10,011 bases of DNA. Origin: Acidobacteriaceae bacterium (GTDB lineage: Bacteria > Acidobacteriota > Terriglobia > Terriglobales > Acidobacteriaceae). The position numbers and the translations under genes were made by a program. Positions 1 through 7,307 of the stretch are shown in pieces (the first letter of the stretch is position 1; the number at the start of each line of letters is the position of its first letter). The notes under the pieces were generated by a model. It worked only from the letters and a program-made list of their open reading frames with translations. It was not told the DNA's origin and did no database searches. Location: positions 1-10,011 of the forward strand of contig JASHVU010000747.1 in the NCBI GenBank assembly GCA_030044455.1. The letters are read 5' to 3'.

Positions 1-121
1 ATCGGCTTACAGGCGCGATTCCCGTCAAAGGGCTATCCTGATTGAGACACTCTCTTCCATCGCGCAGGTGCGCACCAGGCACGCCTGACCCGTTCCGGCA
101 CACGAAAAAAGGAACCAATCC

Positions 122-1033
122 GTGACTGAGACACTTTCACCCGCCGCCGCGCCGCCCGAAATTCAAACCGACGGCGTCGTCGACGTTGCCGAATCAGCCC
201 GCAAATCCAAGTGGTATCGTTGGCGCCGCGACGGCAAGGCCCTCATCGCTTATCTGCTCGACAGCGAAGTCCACACCTTCGCCTTCAGCGTTGCGGCCAA
301 CGCCATCCTCTCTTTCATCCCTTTTGTCGTGCTGCTCTACACGCTGGCCAATTCGGTTTTCCACTCGCGCGCCATGGCCGACGTCATCGGCCAGACCGTG
401 CAATACTTCTTCCCTTCCAATCAGGAATTCGTGGCCAACAGCCTGGCCACCGTGGCTGCGCTTTCATCCCGCCACGGCTTGCAGGTCTTTTCGCTCATCA
501 TGATCCTGGTGGCCTGCACCGGCATCTTTCTGCCTCTCGAAGTGGCGCTTAACCAGGCATGGGGAGTCACCAAGAGCCGCAACTACCTCATGAACCAGCT
601 TGTCGCCTTCGGCCTCGCCTTTCTCATGGTCATTCTCGGCATGGGCAGCATCGCTCTGAACGCGGCCGCCGAACAGGTGCTCACCGTCGCCTTCTTTCAC
701 CACGTCGACAACTTTGTTTTCAAATCCATCAGCCTATTACTGCTCGCCGCTACCACCGGCATCGCCGTCGTCGTCTTTCTGTTTGCCATTTACTGGCTGC
801 TGCCCAACCGCCGGGTCTCCCCGCGTCCCATCGTACGCACCGCTCTCATCACTGGCATCGTCTGGGTCACGGCCAAATTCATCTTCGTCGCCGTGCTTCC
901 GCACTTCGACCTCAAGGCGCTCTACGGCCCGTTTTACGTTTCAGTGGGATTGTTATTCTGGGCTTACACCTCCGGGTTGATTCTCTTCGCCGGCGCGCAG
1001 TTCAGCGTGGCCCGCATGGGCGACAAGAAAACC
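122..1033 (+). CDS. YihY/BrkB family inner-membrane protein (UPF0761-like)
   Basis: A 304-residue integral membrane protein; the TAG stop is at 1034-1036. After a polar cytoplasmic N-terminus of about 45 residues, six hydrophobic segments can be read at roughly residues 52-75, 120-143, 157-180, 200-225, 238-260 and 268-295. This count, the length and the spacing fit the YihY/virulence factor BrkB family (Pfam BrkB type). The early segment with FSVAANAILSFIPF and the late one with GLLFWAYTSGLILFAGAQF resemble the family's conserved blocks. The molecular function of the family is not settled; the old RNase BN label is considered wrong. The start is GTG at 122, preceded 7 bases upstream by the purine-rich AAAAAAGGAA (105-114). 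The VOC gene begins 21 bases after the stop, so co-transcription is likely. Confidence 0.87.
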
Positions 1034-1057
1034 TAGACCCCGATTAAGAAGCAAACT

Positions 1058-1480
1058 ATGCTCACGAACCGATCGATCGCCGCGGCCACCATCATTCCGG
1101 TATTGGCCTATGCGGACGTCCATGAGGCGGCGGCCTGGTTGTGCGCTGCCTTCGGATTCACCGTCCGTCTGCGCATTGGCAACCACCGCGTGCAACTGAA
1201 TGCTGGAACGGGCGCGGTAACGGTTCGGGAGAAGCGCGAGAACGAGCCGAATGCGACGTTGGGCCTGGGCTGCTCCATCACGGTGCGCGTGGAAAATGCA
1301 GATGCGCATTGCCGCCGGGCCAGGGAGCACGGCGCGCGGATTACCGAGGACCCGGTCACGCACCCGTTCGGCGAGAGGCAATACAATGCGACGGACTTTG
1401 CAGGCTACTCCTGGACCTTTTCGCAGTCTGTGGCCGATGTTGATCCCGCGGAGTGGGGCGGAGAAGCAGTCGAGTTATAA
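1058..1480 (+). CDS. VOC-fold (glyoxalase/bleomycin-resistance-like) protein
   Basis: A 140-residue soluble protein with the beta-alpha-beta-beta-beta module of the vicinal oxygen chelate superfamily. The N-terminal part has the typical pattern IPVLAYADVHEAAAWLCAAF followed by GFTV (about residues 12-35). The second half has SITVRVENADAHCRRAREHG (73-92) and the closing RQYNATDFAGYSWTFSQSV stretch (107-125). The closing motif usually reads DP(F/E)GH.W.F; here the His position is Tyr117, so the usual metal ligand at that place appears to be missing and a ligand-binding or non-catalytic role is possible. The substrate cannot be deduced. The start is ATG with a weak AAGAAG upstream. It follows the BrkB-type gene by 21 bases and converges on the minus-strand gene ending at 1549. 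Confidence 0.83.
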   Translation: MLTNRSIAAATIIPVLAYADVHEAAAWLCAAFGFTVRLRIGNHRVQLNAGTGAVTVREKRENEPNATLGLGCSITVRVENADAHCRRAREHGARITEDPVTHPFGERQYNATDFAGYSWTFSQSVADVDPAEWGGEAVEL

Positions 1481-1548
1481 AACGATTCGCACGATCGCGG
1501 CAGTATCGTCAGCTACTCGACAGCAAGAGAATGTAATTTCGGTTGCGG

Positions 1549-2166
1549 TTATTCACTCGCAACCAGGTGCCGCGTTGGCGGTCCGGTCTCCGTCCAGACC
1601 TTCTCGGCAACGAGGTTCTCTTGCGGATATTGAACGGCGTTCTGAGTAGAGATATCGTCGCCGACACGAAGCACACTCAGGTCGTGGCTGATTTGTCCAT
1701 GCCAGATTTCCGTCTTTGCATCAACCTGCGTTACACACATCTTGTTGTCGCCCGCCCGTAATGTAATTGTCCCGTTCGCCACGCTGACAAGACTGCCAGT
1801 GCAAGATCGATATTCGACAACCTGGTGTGGGACCATCTTCACGATGTCGCCTGGTTGGAACTGAACAACCAGTATCGCCCTCAGCGACCCGTCCGCCGCG
1901 ACGCCACTGTACAAGACGCGCGCATCTCGGCCTAAGACAAATTGAGAATCATCTTGAACGTCAACTCCGCGGCGCCAGAGCTCTGTCTTCGAGCCAATCA
2001 GAACCCTGACGCTCTTCGCTTCCTGGTCCAGGGTTATGGAATTGGGTTCAATCTTAGATAATCTCCCCAAAACAATCTGCTGGGCAAACGCTAAAGAGCA
2101 TTGAGGAATGACCAAAGTCGACCCCAAAAGCACAAGCCCTGTTGCCGCCCTTCGAAAAAACCTCAT
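1549..2166 (-). CDS. Secreted protein with internal duplication (DUF5666-like), function unknown
   Basis: A 205-residue protein with a clear signal peptide: basic MRFFRR, a hydrophobic core, then AFA followed by QQ (cleavage expected after residue 28). The mature part seems to be two copies of one unit. The first (about 31-105) has G-x-L-x-x-I-x-x-NSITL then TELW; the second (about 120-195) has GSLVSVANGTITL then TEIWHG. This layout resembles the DUF5666-like/OB-type beta-barrel repeats found in exported bacterial proteins, but I cannot assign the family with certainty. The start ATG has a good ribosome binding site (AGGTGG, 7 bases upstream). Base composition looks lower in GC than the flanking genes. 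It lies 83 bases downstream of the TIGR03435 gene on the same strand. Confidence 0.72.
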   Translation of the reverse strand: MRFFRRAATGLVLLGSTLVIPQCSLAFAQQIVLGRLSKIEPNSITLDQEAKSVRVLIGSKTELWRRGVDVQDDSQFVLGRDARVLYSGVAADGSLRAILVVQFQPGDIVKMVPHQVVEYRSCTGSLVSVANGTITLRAGDNKMCVTQVDAKTEIWHGQISHDLSVLRVGDDISTQNAVQYPQENLVAEKVWTETGPPTRHLVASE

Positions 2167-2249
2167 AGTTTTCCCACCTCTCTATATGACGTGTTTGACG
2201 TTCTGCTGATTCGCTCGGAAGCCGCCATTGTCATTGCTGGAGCTGGGAG

Positions 2250-3110
2250 TCAGTTTTCCGTTGGCTTGGTGATGTGGTCGACTACGAGGTTAGGCACGGA
2301 CTCGTGCGCAGCTTCGAGCTTGAGCCCCAGCTGTTCCTCGACTGCTGTGAAAATCGAGGGCCAGCTATCCGGATCGTGCTCGGACCACTCGCGGCCAAAC
2401 TGAAGCGTGTAATTGTAAATGCCGGTGAGACCGGTCTTGTCGATAACGGGTGCCTCTACCATCGAACTCAGGGCGCCGGTGAGGCCGCGCATTGGGGTAT
2501 TTGATCCGACGAACTCGAGGCCATGTTGCGATCCATGCGCCTGGATGTCGAGAGGGGGCCGCGGAGGCGGTGCCTCTCCATCCGCACCAGGTGGAGGCGG
2601 AGGCACAACCTGCATCTTGACGCCGCCTTTGTCCACAACAAGGTTGTAGATGACAGTATTGCGAGTTTCAAGGTGCGTCTTGAGACCCAGGCGCTCCGCT
2701 AACAGAACGCGAATCGCATTCCGTTTTTCCAGCCGGACTTCATTGTCAGTGAGCCGCGCGAGCCTGGCATCAGTCGCATCGTCCGAGCGGGCCTTGATGT
2801 CGTAGAACGTGCTCGCGACCCAGTCCGGTGCGCCTACGACCGGAGCGTCGAAGCCGTAAGCAATCTGGAGAAGGGCCTTGATGGGAAAATTCGTGGCTTC
2901 GAAGCGGCTCGAGTGTGGAGGGCTGGAAACGGATACGTGGAAATTGGCATCCGGCGGCGGTGTAGGGCGAATGGTGGCAACGTCAAAGGTCAGCGTGGGA
3001 GTGTAGTTGGGCTCTTCGACGATAGGAGCCTGCGCGTAGAGGTAAAGGCCACACGGGAAGATGAGAACGGCTGAGAGCAAACCGGCAGGTCGCTGAAAGA
3101 TTCGGAACAT
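2250..3110 (-). CDS. TIGR03435 family secreted protein
   Basis: A 286-residue exported protein of the TIGR03435 family, which is expanded in Acidobacteria and has no firmly known function. A signal peptide covers residues 1-27 (ending AQA). Family landmarks in order: FDVATIRP (42-49), LLQIAYGFDAPVVGAPDW (80-97) followed by the YDIKA strand, LLAERLGLKTHLETR (136-150), YNLVVDKGGVKMQ (155-167), PVIDKTGLTGIYNYTL (221-236), and the C-terminal LGLKLEAAHESVPNLVVDHI (261-280). A proline-rich loop (168-187) interrupts the middle. I chose ATG at 3110, not the upstream in-frame start at 3221: 3110 begins a proper signal peptide and has AAGAGGAG about 10 bases upstream, while the upstream extension looks non-coding and would overlap the neighbouring gene. 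It is separated by 107 bases from the propeller gene upstream. Confidence 0.87.
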   Translation of the reverse strand: MFRIFQRPAGLLSAVLIFPCGLYLYAQAPIVEEPNYTPTLTFDVATIRPTPPPDANFHVSVSSPPHSSRFEATNFPIKALLQIAYGFDAPVVGAPDWVASTFYDIKARSDDATDARLARLTDNEVRLEKRNAIRVLLAERLGLKTHLETRNTVIYNLVVDKGGVKMQVVPPPPPGADGEAPPPRPPLDIQAHGSQHGLEFVGSNTPMRGLTGALSSMVEAPVIDKTGLTGIYNYTLQFGREWSEHDPDSWPSIFTAVEEQLGLKLEAAHESVPNLVVDHITKPTEN

Positions 3111-3217
3111 AGGCGCAGGACTCCTCTTGGGAATAATACGGACGAGCGCACAGCCCAGTTCCCGAATTGATACGAATACAATTTGCAGCGATCCGCATCG
3201 GTCTGCGGCGGACAGGC

Positions 3218-4441
3218 TCACTGCACCCTGAACGCCTTGACCACGATCGCGTTCGGGTTGCGTCCCGCCGGCAGCATGGTGAACAGAGGAATTTGGCCAT
3301 GCTCCGACTTCGACGCCGTGCGCACCACTGCCACATCGTCTGACCGCGAATCGACCACGAACAGCAGATGCCCCGCGCCTGAGAACGCCATCGCGGTCGG
3401 CCCGTCGCCCACATGCACCGACCCAATCCGTTTTCCATCGTCAATGGAGTACACCGTCACGTAGGGAGAATTCTGATTCGCCTCATACAGGAGGGCGTTG
3501 TCGCGCGACACCAGCCCCATGACCGGGTCTTCGCCGATCATGTAGGTGTCGCCCACCTCGTCGGTGGTTGCATAGATCTCCGACACCGAATTCGAAAGCG
3601 AATTCGACACAAATACCTCGCCGCCATCGGGCTTCAATGCCAGATGCACCGGCGCGCGACCCACATCCATCAGCGCTTCGAGCCGGTCGGTTACTGGCCT
3701 TTCCGGATTTGCCGGCTGATCTTCAGGACGGGCCAGTGCAATCGCCATCACCTGGTGCCCGCCAGAGCAGGCCACAAACGCCTTCGATGAATCGGGCAGA
3801 ATGACCGGGCTTTGCGCTCCCACACACCCTTCGACCACCGTACGCAGACGCCGGCTCTCAACATCGAAGATAGAAACCGAATTGCCGGCGTGATTCGCCA
3901 CGAGCAGCGTCATTCCGTCGGGCGAAAGCAGCGCCGCATCCGGCTCTTCGCCTACGCCGATCAGGGCCACCGTTTGCCGGGCATCGAGATCCACCACCGA
4001 CACCGCGTTCGATCCGCGATTCGCTACATACGCCAGCTTGCCCTTCGCGTCCACATCGATCGAATCAGGATCCCTCCCCACCCCGATGGTGGCTACCACC
4101 TGGTTATGCTCGCAGTCAATCACAGAGATGGTGCCCTGCCCGCCCTGCGCTCCCGCGTTCAAGATGTAAACCTCGTTCCGCATCGGGCTGGCCGCAACTG
4201 CAACAGGATTCGGGCCTACCGGTAGTTCGCGATCCAGCCGCACGTTCACCACGTCCAGAACCGTCACAGTGGCGCTGCCCTGGTTAGTCACGTAAGCGTA
4301 TTCACGATAATTTGCAGGATATTGCGGAAAGTCATGCGGCTGGCATCCAGTGAGCGTCAACAGTCCCAGTGTCGCCGCCACGATCGTGCCGGGTGCCCCA
4401 TCCAGGCTCCGCTTAGGTGGGATTTCAGGTCTGTCCCCCAT
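3218..4441 (-). CDS. YVTN/YncE-type beta-propeller lipoprotein
   Basis: A 407-residue protein. After a short polar N-terminus and hydrophobic segment comes a lipobox, LTGC with Cys33, so it is predicted to be lipid-anchored and exposed in the periplasm or on the outer membrane. The rest is made of ~40-residue repeats of the YVTN type: YAYVTNQGSATVTVLDV, LAYVANRGSNAVSVVDLD, TLLVANHAGNSVSIFDV, EVFVSNSLSNSVSEIY, LLYEANQNSPYVTVYSIDDG and LLFVVDSRSDDVAVV, plus weaker copies. This is consistent with a seven- or eight-bladed propeller. Such proteins usually bind partners or surfaces; no catalytic residues are evident. ATG at 4441 is preferred over TTG at 4444 because AGAAGG (4454-4449) is then 7 bases away. 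That site overlaps the aroF stop codon, which suggests translational coupling to aroF. Confidence 0.88.
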   Translation of the reverse strand: MGDRPEIPPKRSLDGAPGTIVAATLGLLTLTGCQPHDFPQYPANYREYAYVTNQGSATVTVLDVVNVRLDRELPVGPNPVAVAASPMRNEVYILNAGAQGGQGTISVIDCEHNQVVATIGVGRDPDSIDVDAKGKLAYVANRGSNAVSVVDLDARQTVALIGVGEEPDAALLSPDGMTLLVANHAGNSVSIFDVESRRLRTVVEGCVGAQSPVILPDSSKAFVACSGGHQVMAIALARPEDQPANPERPVTDRLEALMDVGRAPVHLALKPDGGEVFVSNSLSNSVSEIYATTDEVGDTYMIGEDPVMGLVSRDNALLYEANQNSPYVTVYSIDDGKRIGSVHVGDGPTAMAFSGAGHLLFVVDSRSDDVAVVRTASKSEHGQIPLFTMLPAGRNPNAIVVKAFRVQ

Positions 4442-4452
4442 CAAGCCGCCTT

Positions 4453-5502
4453 CTACGCCTCTACGCTTACTCGAATCCCACGCGTCAACGTGCGCCCCAC
4501 CACCGGCGCAATCTGCTCAAGCTCGTTCATCATTCCGGCAAACTGGTCGGGAAAGATCGACTGCGGTCCGTCACTGAGTGCCGCCTCGGGATGGTTGTGC
4601 ACTTCCACCATCACTCCGTCGGCGCCCGCGGCCACTGCGGCTCGGGCCATCGGCAGCACGCTGTCACGCCGGCCCGTCCCATGGCTCGGGTCAATAAGAA
4701 TCGGCAGATGGCTTACCTTCTTCAGCGCCGGAATAATGCTCAGGTCCAGCGTGTTGCGCGCGTGGTCGGCAAAAGTCCTCACCCCGCGTTCGCACAGAAT
4801 CACCTGGTAATTCCCCTCGCTCATTACATACTCGGCCGACATCAGAAACTCATCGAGCGTGGCGCTTAAGCCCCGCTTCACCAGCACCGGCTTCCTCAGC
4901 CGTCCCGCCTTCTTCAGTAGCGAAAAGTTCTGCATGTTGCGCGCGCCAATCTGGATCACATCGGCCCACTCGGCCACCTGCTCCAGCGACTCCGTATCCA
5001 GCGCCTCGGTCACAATCCTCAGCCCGAACTGTTCCCGGATCTCGGCCATAATGCGTAGCGCCTCAAGGCCAAGTCCCTGGAATGCATAGGGCGAGGTCCG
5101 TGGCTTGAACGCGCCCCCGCGGAAGAACTGCGCACCCGCCGCCACAACCTTGCTGGCAATGGTAAACGCCTGCTCACGGCTCTCAATCGAGCATGGACCC
5201 GCTACTATCGCCAGCTCTTTGCCGCCAATTGCCGCATCCGTCCCCGCGAAGCGGACAACCGTGTCCTCTTCCTTCACGTCACGGCTGGCCAATTTGTAAG
5301 CCTTTGTAACCCGGATAACTTCAGAGACTCCGGGCAGCGACTCGAGATTGCCCCGCTCCACCTCGCCCTTGTTTCCGGTGATTCCGATTGCCGTGCGCTC
5401 TGCGCCGGGCATGGGATGCGCACGGTACCCCAACCCCTCAATCGCTTCGCAGACCGCCTGGATTTGCTCCGGCGTCGCCTGCGCCTTCATCACTACCAGC
5501 AT
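4453..5502 (-). CDS. aroF: 3-deoxy-7-phosphoheptulonate (DAHP) synthase, AroA-I-beta type with N-terminal regulatory domain
   Basis: Catalyses condensation of phosphoenolpyruvate and erythrose 4-phosphate to DAHP, the first step of the shikimate pathway to aromatic amino acids. The 349-residue protein has an N-terminal ferredoxin-like/ACT-like domain (about 1-72), as in Thermotoga maritima DAHP synthase, where it mediates feedback inhibition. A TIM barrel follows. Visible active-site motifs: AGPCSIES (101-108), [12 protein letters not shown] (132-143), GARNMQNF (186-193), KRG (209-211), [10 protein letters not shown] (271-280) and VEVHNHPE (299-306). The metal ligands expected from T. maritima (Cys102, His272, Glu298, Asp309) fall at Cys104, His274, Glu300 and Asp311, a uniform shift of two. 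I chose ATG at 5502 with AGGGGG 4 bases upstream, not the in-frame GTG at 5517, which lacks a binding site. The propeller gene follows after 11 bases. Confidence 0.95.
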   Translation of the reverse strand: MLVVMKAQATPEQIQAVCEAIEGLGYRAHPMPGAERTAIGITGNKGEVERGNLESLPGVSEVIRVTKAYKLASRDVKEEDTVVRFAGTDAAIGGKELAIVAGPCSIESREQAFTIASKVVAAGAQFFRGGAFKPRTSPYAFQGLGLEALRIMAEIREQFGLRIVTEALDTESLEQVAEWADVIQIGARNMQNFSLLKKAGRLRKPVLVKRGLSATLDEFLMSAEYVMSEGNYQVILCERGVRTFADHARNTLDLSIIPALKKVSHLPILIDPSHGTGRRDSVLPMARAAVAAGADGVMVEVHNHPEAALSDGPQSIFPDQFAGMMNELEQIAPVVGRTLTRGIRVSVEA

Positions 5503-5735
5503 GGCGCCCCCTATCACGTTTTAGGAAATACCACAGGGCGAAGCCTATTTTGAAAGGCTGTCGCTCCGGGCAACCAGGCAAAAACCTCACACGATTCCCT
5601 GAAACACCGTCGAACCCTCAGTTTACGCGTCTTTAACCATGAAGAGCAATTCGTATCGGTCCCCCACCGGCTTCGCCGACCCGCGATGGAAAAAACCAGA
5701 ATTGGGGTCGTCATCCGCCGCCCAAGGGAGGCAGT

Positions 5736-5800
5736 GATGTTAGCCGAGGACGCAGTCCTGGGAATGCAAAACACAATGAGCCGTAGCCCCGTAGGGGCGA
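5736..5800. repeat. Interspersed palindromic repeat element (two hairpins)
   Basis: Two adjacent hairpins: 5744-5751 pairs with 5755-5762 (loop GCA, one G-G mismatch at 5746/5760), and GCCCC-GTA-GGGGC at 5786-5798 is perfect. A unit of the form GTTAGCCCAGGACGCAGTCC, then a GCCCCGTAGGGGC hairpin, is one I recall as dispersed in Acidobacteriaceae genomes. The single mismatch suggests a slightly decayed copy. Its function is unknown. Confidence 0.55.
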
Positions 5801-5899
5801 CGCGAATGCTTCCAGTTTCTTTCTAGAGGCTGAAGCTGGGACTTGCGAGTGAAGTTGTCATGCCCGGACTGACAGTCTCAAAAAAATAATTGGGATTGG

Positions 5900-5940
5900 T
5901 AACTGTATCAGGGCACGACCTTAGCCGCGCCGCTACGCGC
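5900..5940. repeat. Degenerate palindromic repeat (GGCACGAC...GTCGTGCC type)
   Basis: The segment GTATCAGGGCACGAC-CTTA-GCCGCGCC resembles a dispersed acidobacterial hairpin whose intact form would pair GGCACGAC with GTCGTGCC. Here 5912-5919 faces 5924-5931 with six pairs and two A-C mismatches (5915/5928 and 5918/5925), both explained by T-to-C transitions in the right arm. It therefore reads as a decaying copy. Confidence 0.45.
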
Positions 5941-6036
5941 CCATTGAAACTCGATACTTTAGCCTTTGGGGGACGTATTGGGAGGGACAAACCTGATCGT
6001 ATTCTTTCGCCCGCCAAGCCTCGTCACATTGCGAAT

Positions 6037-6327
6037 CTAGTTCATCAGGATCAAGCGCCGGATCGTGTCGTCCACCTGGTGCTCCAACGCCGCGGCCTGC
6101 TGCTGCTTCGTCGTCGGTGCCGGCTTCTTCCCATCGCCAGCCTTACCGGTCGTCGCGCTACTAGAGGGAACGACGACATGTCCGTGATCCTCACGAATCA
6201 CGCTTGCTAATTCAGGGCGCCGAGTCATTTCAATCCCGCTCTTATGCCTGGCTTTGCGTTGGGCTGCCAAAATGAGCACAACTGCCAGCGCCACCACAAT
6301 AATCGAAGCAATCATCGAGGGTTGCAC
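6037..6327 (-). CDS. Small single-pass membrane protein, function unknown (unit 1 of a duplicated module)
   Basis: 96 residues. An N-terminal transmembrane helix (about 5-23, MIASIIVVALAVVLILAA) is followed by basic QRKARHK, which predicts the rest on the cytoplasmic side. After it come a polar low-complexity linker (50-75) and a C-terminal segment rich in Gln, Ala and charged residues (76-94) that could form an amphipathic helix. No family is recognised. The start is GTG at 6327: AGGAG (6341-6337) lies 9 bases upstream, and the same start context is repeated at the second small gene (7110). An internal ATG at 6315 is the alternative. Its leader (6328-6475) is one of two related copies. Confidence 0.55.
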   Translation of the reverse strand: MQPSMIASIIVVALAVVLILAAQRKARHKSGIEMTRRPELASVIREDHGHVVVPSSSATTGKAGDGKKPAPTTKQQQAAALEHQVDDTIRRLILMN

Positions 6328-6475
6328 TGTATCTCACTCCTGGGGAAAACCTGTGGAGCAGCTTGCGGCCCTCCACGCTTTCATCATCGGTCGTCTCGGG
6401 ATACTTCGCCATCCCACAAAGATACCCGGCCCCCCCGAATTCAAGTGTTATCTTGACTTGCCCCGGAGGTAACCA
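6320..6475 (-). repeat. Conserved leader, copy 1 (directly repeated at 7103-7245)
   Basis: Five blocks shared with the second copy in the same order: 6463-6475 (TGGTTACCTCCGG on the minus strand), 6439-6450 (TAACACTTGAAT), 6400-6420 (TTTGTGGGATGG then CGAAGTATC; 19 of 21 identical), 6371-6388 (15 of 18 identical) and 6320-6340 (GGAGTGAGAT then the GTG start; 17 of 21 identical). The intervals between blocks are 12, 18, 11 and 30 bases here, against 11, 17, 11 and 19 in copy 2. The last block carries the ribosome binding site and start codon of the downstream membrane protein. Confidence 0.7.
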
Positions 6476-6846
6476 CGGCAATGCCCCGGATGCTGCCAGC
6501 GGGATAACCTCGAAAGGTTACCCTGGTGCGAATATCGGAAACTGCGAAATGACTGCTGGATCATGCCCGGATGAAAAAATGTCTGCCAGCCGCCCGCAGT
6601 CTCACTTGAGCGCACTTCTCTGAAGCCGCCAGGAACTCTACAGTGGACCTCATAGCCTCAATCGCTCATCGGGGGAAAGCCTGCTTTGGCTCCCTGGGGT
6701 GGTTGATTCAAGGCCCCCTGCGAGCCTTGTTTTGGCTCGCAGGGGGTAGCTGACCAGTTCTACTGAGGGCCCCCCGACCCGCAGAGACTTTCCCCTGGTC
6801 AACAATTCTGGCAATCCCGCCATCTGTGAGAAGTGCGGGATCGAAC
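6476..6846. other. Gene-poor spacer between the two small membrane-protein units
   Basis: No supported gene. It contains a small hairpin AACCT-CGAA-AGGTT near 6507-6520 and the strong perfect hairpin at 6714-6746 listed separately. A minus-strand open frame across 6650-6994 has no hydrophobic, structural or family signal and overlaps the second small gene, so it is not called. Confidence 0.5.
6714..6746. repeat. Perfect 13-bp hairpin
   Basis: CCCCCTGCGAGCC (6714-6726), loop TTGTTTT (6727-6733), then GGCTCGCAGGGGG (6734-6746), with no mismatch. No T-run follows it on either strand, so it is not a canonical intrinsic terminator. It lies downstream of the second small membrane-protein gene, which ends at 6847, and upstream of leader copy 1. 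It could be a REP-like element, an mRNA 3' end stabiliser or a factor-dependent end. Confidence 0.7.
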
Positions 6847-7110
6847 CTACTCCCGGCCCTTCGGAGTGTTCATCGACAATTGGTCGATCCGCTTCACTGA
6901 AGCCAGCAGCCTGGGCCCTGCCGCCGAAGCCGATGCCGGAACACCAACCGGAAGAACCTCGCAGCCTCTCTTCGTACGAGCAAGCCGGCGCCATGCCGTA
7001 CCATGCTCAAGCGCAAGTGCTCGCTTGGGCTTGGTGGTGTATTGCACTGCTACAACGGCCGGTGAAGCCATCATGACAACAAAAACCAATCCTATTAACA
7101 GCGGGTGCAC
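6847..7110 (-). CDS. Small single-pass membrane protein, function unknown (unit 2 of a duplicated module)
   Basis: 87 residues. The N-terminus MHPLLIGLVFVVMMASPAVV (1-20, hydrophobic to about 23) forms a transmembrane helix or uncleaved signal, followed by a basic stretch (KPKR, 27-30; RRLARTKR, 41-48). The C-terminal half has no recognisable motif and does not resemble that of the 96-residue protein at 6037-6327. The GTG start at 7110 sits in the same leader block, with GGAG (7123-7120) 9 bases upstream. The shared leader and matching N-terminal layout suggest a diverged duplicate whose C-terminus was replaced, frameshifted or eroded. The first 30 residues are better supported than the rest. 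Confidence 0.45.
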   Translation of the reverse strand: MHPLLIGLVFVVMMASPAVVAVQYTTKPKRALALEHGTAWRRLARTKRGCEVLPVGVPASASAAGPRLLASVKRIDQLSMNTPKGRE

Positions 7111-7245
7111 AGCATTTCACTCCAGGGTGGAAGTCTCCGGTCATCCACGCTGTCATCATGTTTCGTTTTGAGACACTTCTCCATCCCACAAACACCATCA
7201 ACCTTCGACATTCAGGTGTTATGCGGCTTACACCGAAGGTAACCA
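7103..7245 (-). repeat. Conserved leader, copy 2
   Basis: Counterpart of 6320-6475. Blocks are at 7233-7245 (TGGTTACCTTCGG on the minus strand), 7210-7221 (TAACACCTGAAT), 7172-7192 (TTTGTGGGATGG then AGAAGTGTC), 7143-7160 and 7103-7123 (GGAGTGAAAT then the GTG start). Similarity fades beyond about 7280. The largest spacing change from copy 1 is an 11-base deletion between the last two blocks. Confidence 0.7.
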
Positions 7246-7307
7246 TCGCTCCATGCCGCAAGTGCAGCCACAGCGATGGCCGCGATAAGATATGCGGCCG
7301 CGTCCAA
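7212..7307 (-). CDS. Possible 31-residue hydrophobic microprotein
   Basis: A short frame starting at TTG (7307) and ending with TGA at 7212-7214. Its product opens with MDAAAYLIAAIAVAALAAW (residues 1-19), an uninterrupted membrane helix, followed by SDGYLRCKPHNT. There is no good ribosome binding site (only a TTGGA-like match), and the start could be elsewhere in the same open frame. The equivalent position in leader copy 1 does not encode a hydrophobic helix, although the GYLR codons align. It overlaps the 5' part of leader copy 2. It is called because the hydrophobic run is striking, not because expression is shown. Confidence 0.25.
   Translation of the reverse strand: MDAAAYLIAAIAVAALAAWSDGYLRCKPHNT

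Larger units (their letters stand above)
5503..6036. other. Gene-poor intergenic region upstream of aroF with repeat remnants
   Basis: No convincing gene in 534 bases. Open frames here lack signal peptides, hydrophobic segments or recognisable motifs and have no plausible binding sites. The stretch holds the aroF leader, in which I cannot identify a convincing promoter or attenuator, and the hairpin repeats listed separately at 5736-5800 and 5900-5940. Confidence 0.6.

Noticed and set aside
1..88. Open frame entering from the left edge to TGA at 86-88
   Set aside because: Only 28 codons with no recognisable motif; this length is expected by chance in GC-rich DNA.
3111..3221. N-terminal extension of the TIGR03435 gene to 3221
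   Set aside because: It would precede the signal peptide with 37 non-conserved residues and overlap the upstream gene; ATG 3110 has a binding site and starts a normal signal peptide.
5514..5774. Minus-strand open frame of 86 codons upstream of aroF
   Set aside because: No binding site or motif; it crosses the hairpin repeat and overlaps the aroF leader.
6242..6481. Minus-strand frame through leader copy 1, partly alignable with a 38-codon frame in copy 2 (conserved D/E and R/K positions)
   Set aside because: Between copies, changes fall as often at second as at third codon positions, so there is no clear coding signature. The frame would overlap the small membrane gene and has no good binding site.
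6836..6860. GGGATCGAACC, resembling the complement of a tRNA T-arm; a similar GGGATTGAACC occurs at about 9990
   Set aside because: Neither is flanked by complementary T-stem arms, acceptor stem or anticodon arm. The second lies inside the open frame starting at 9796.
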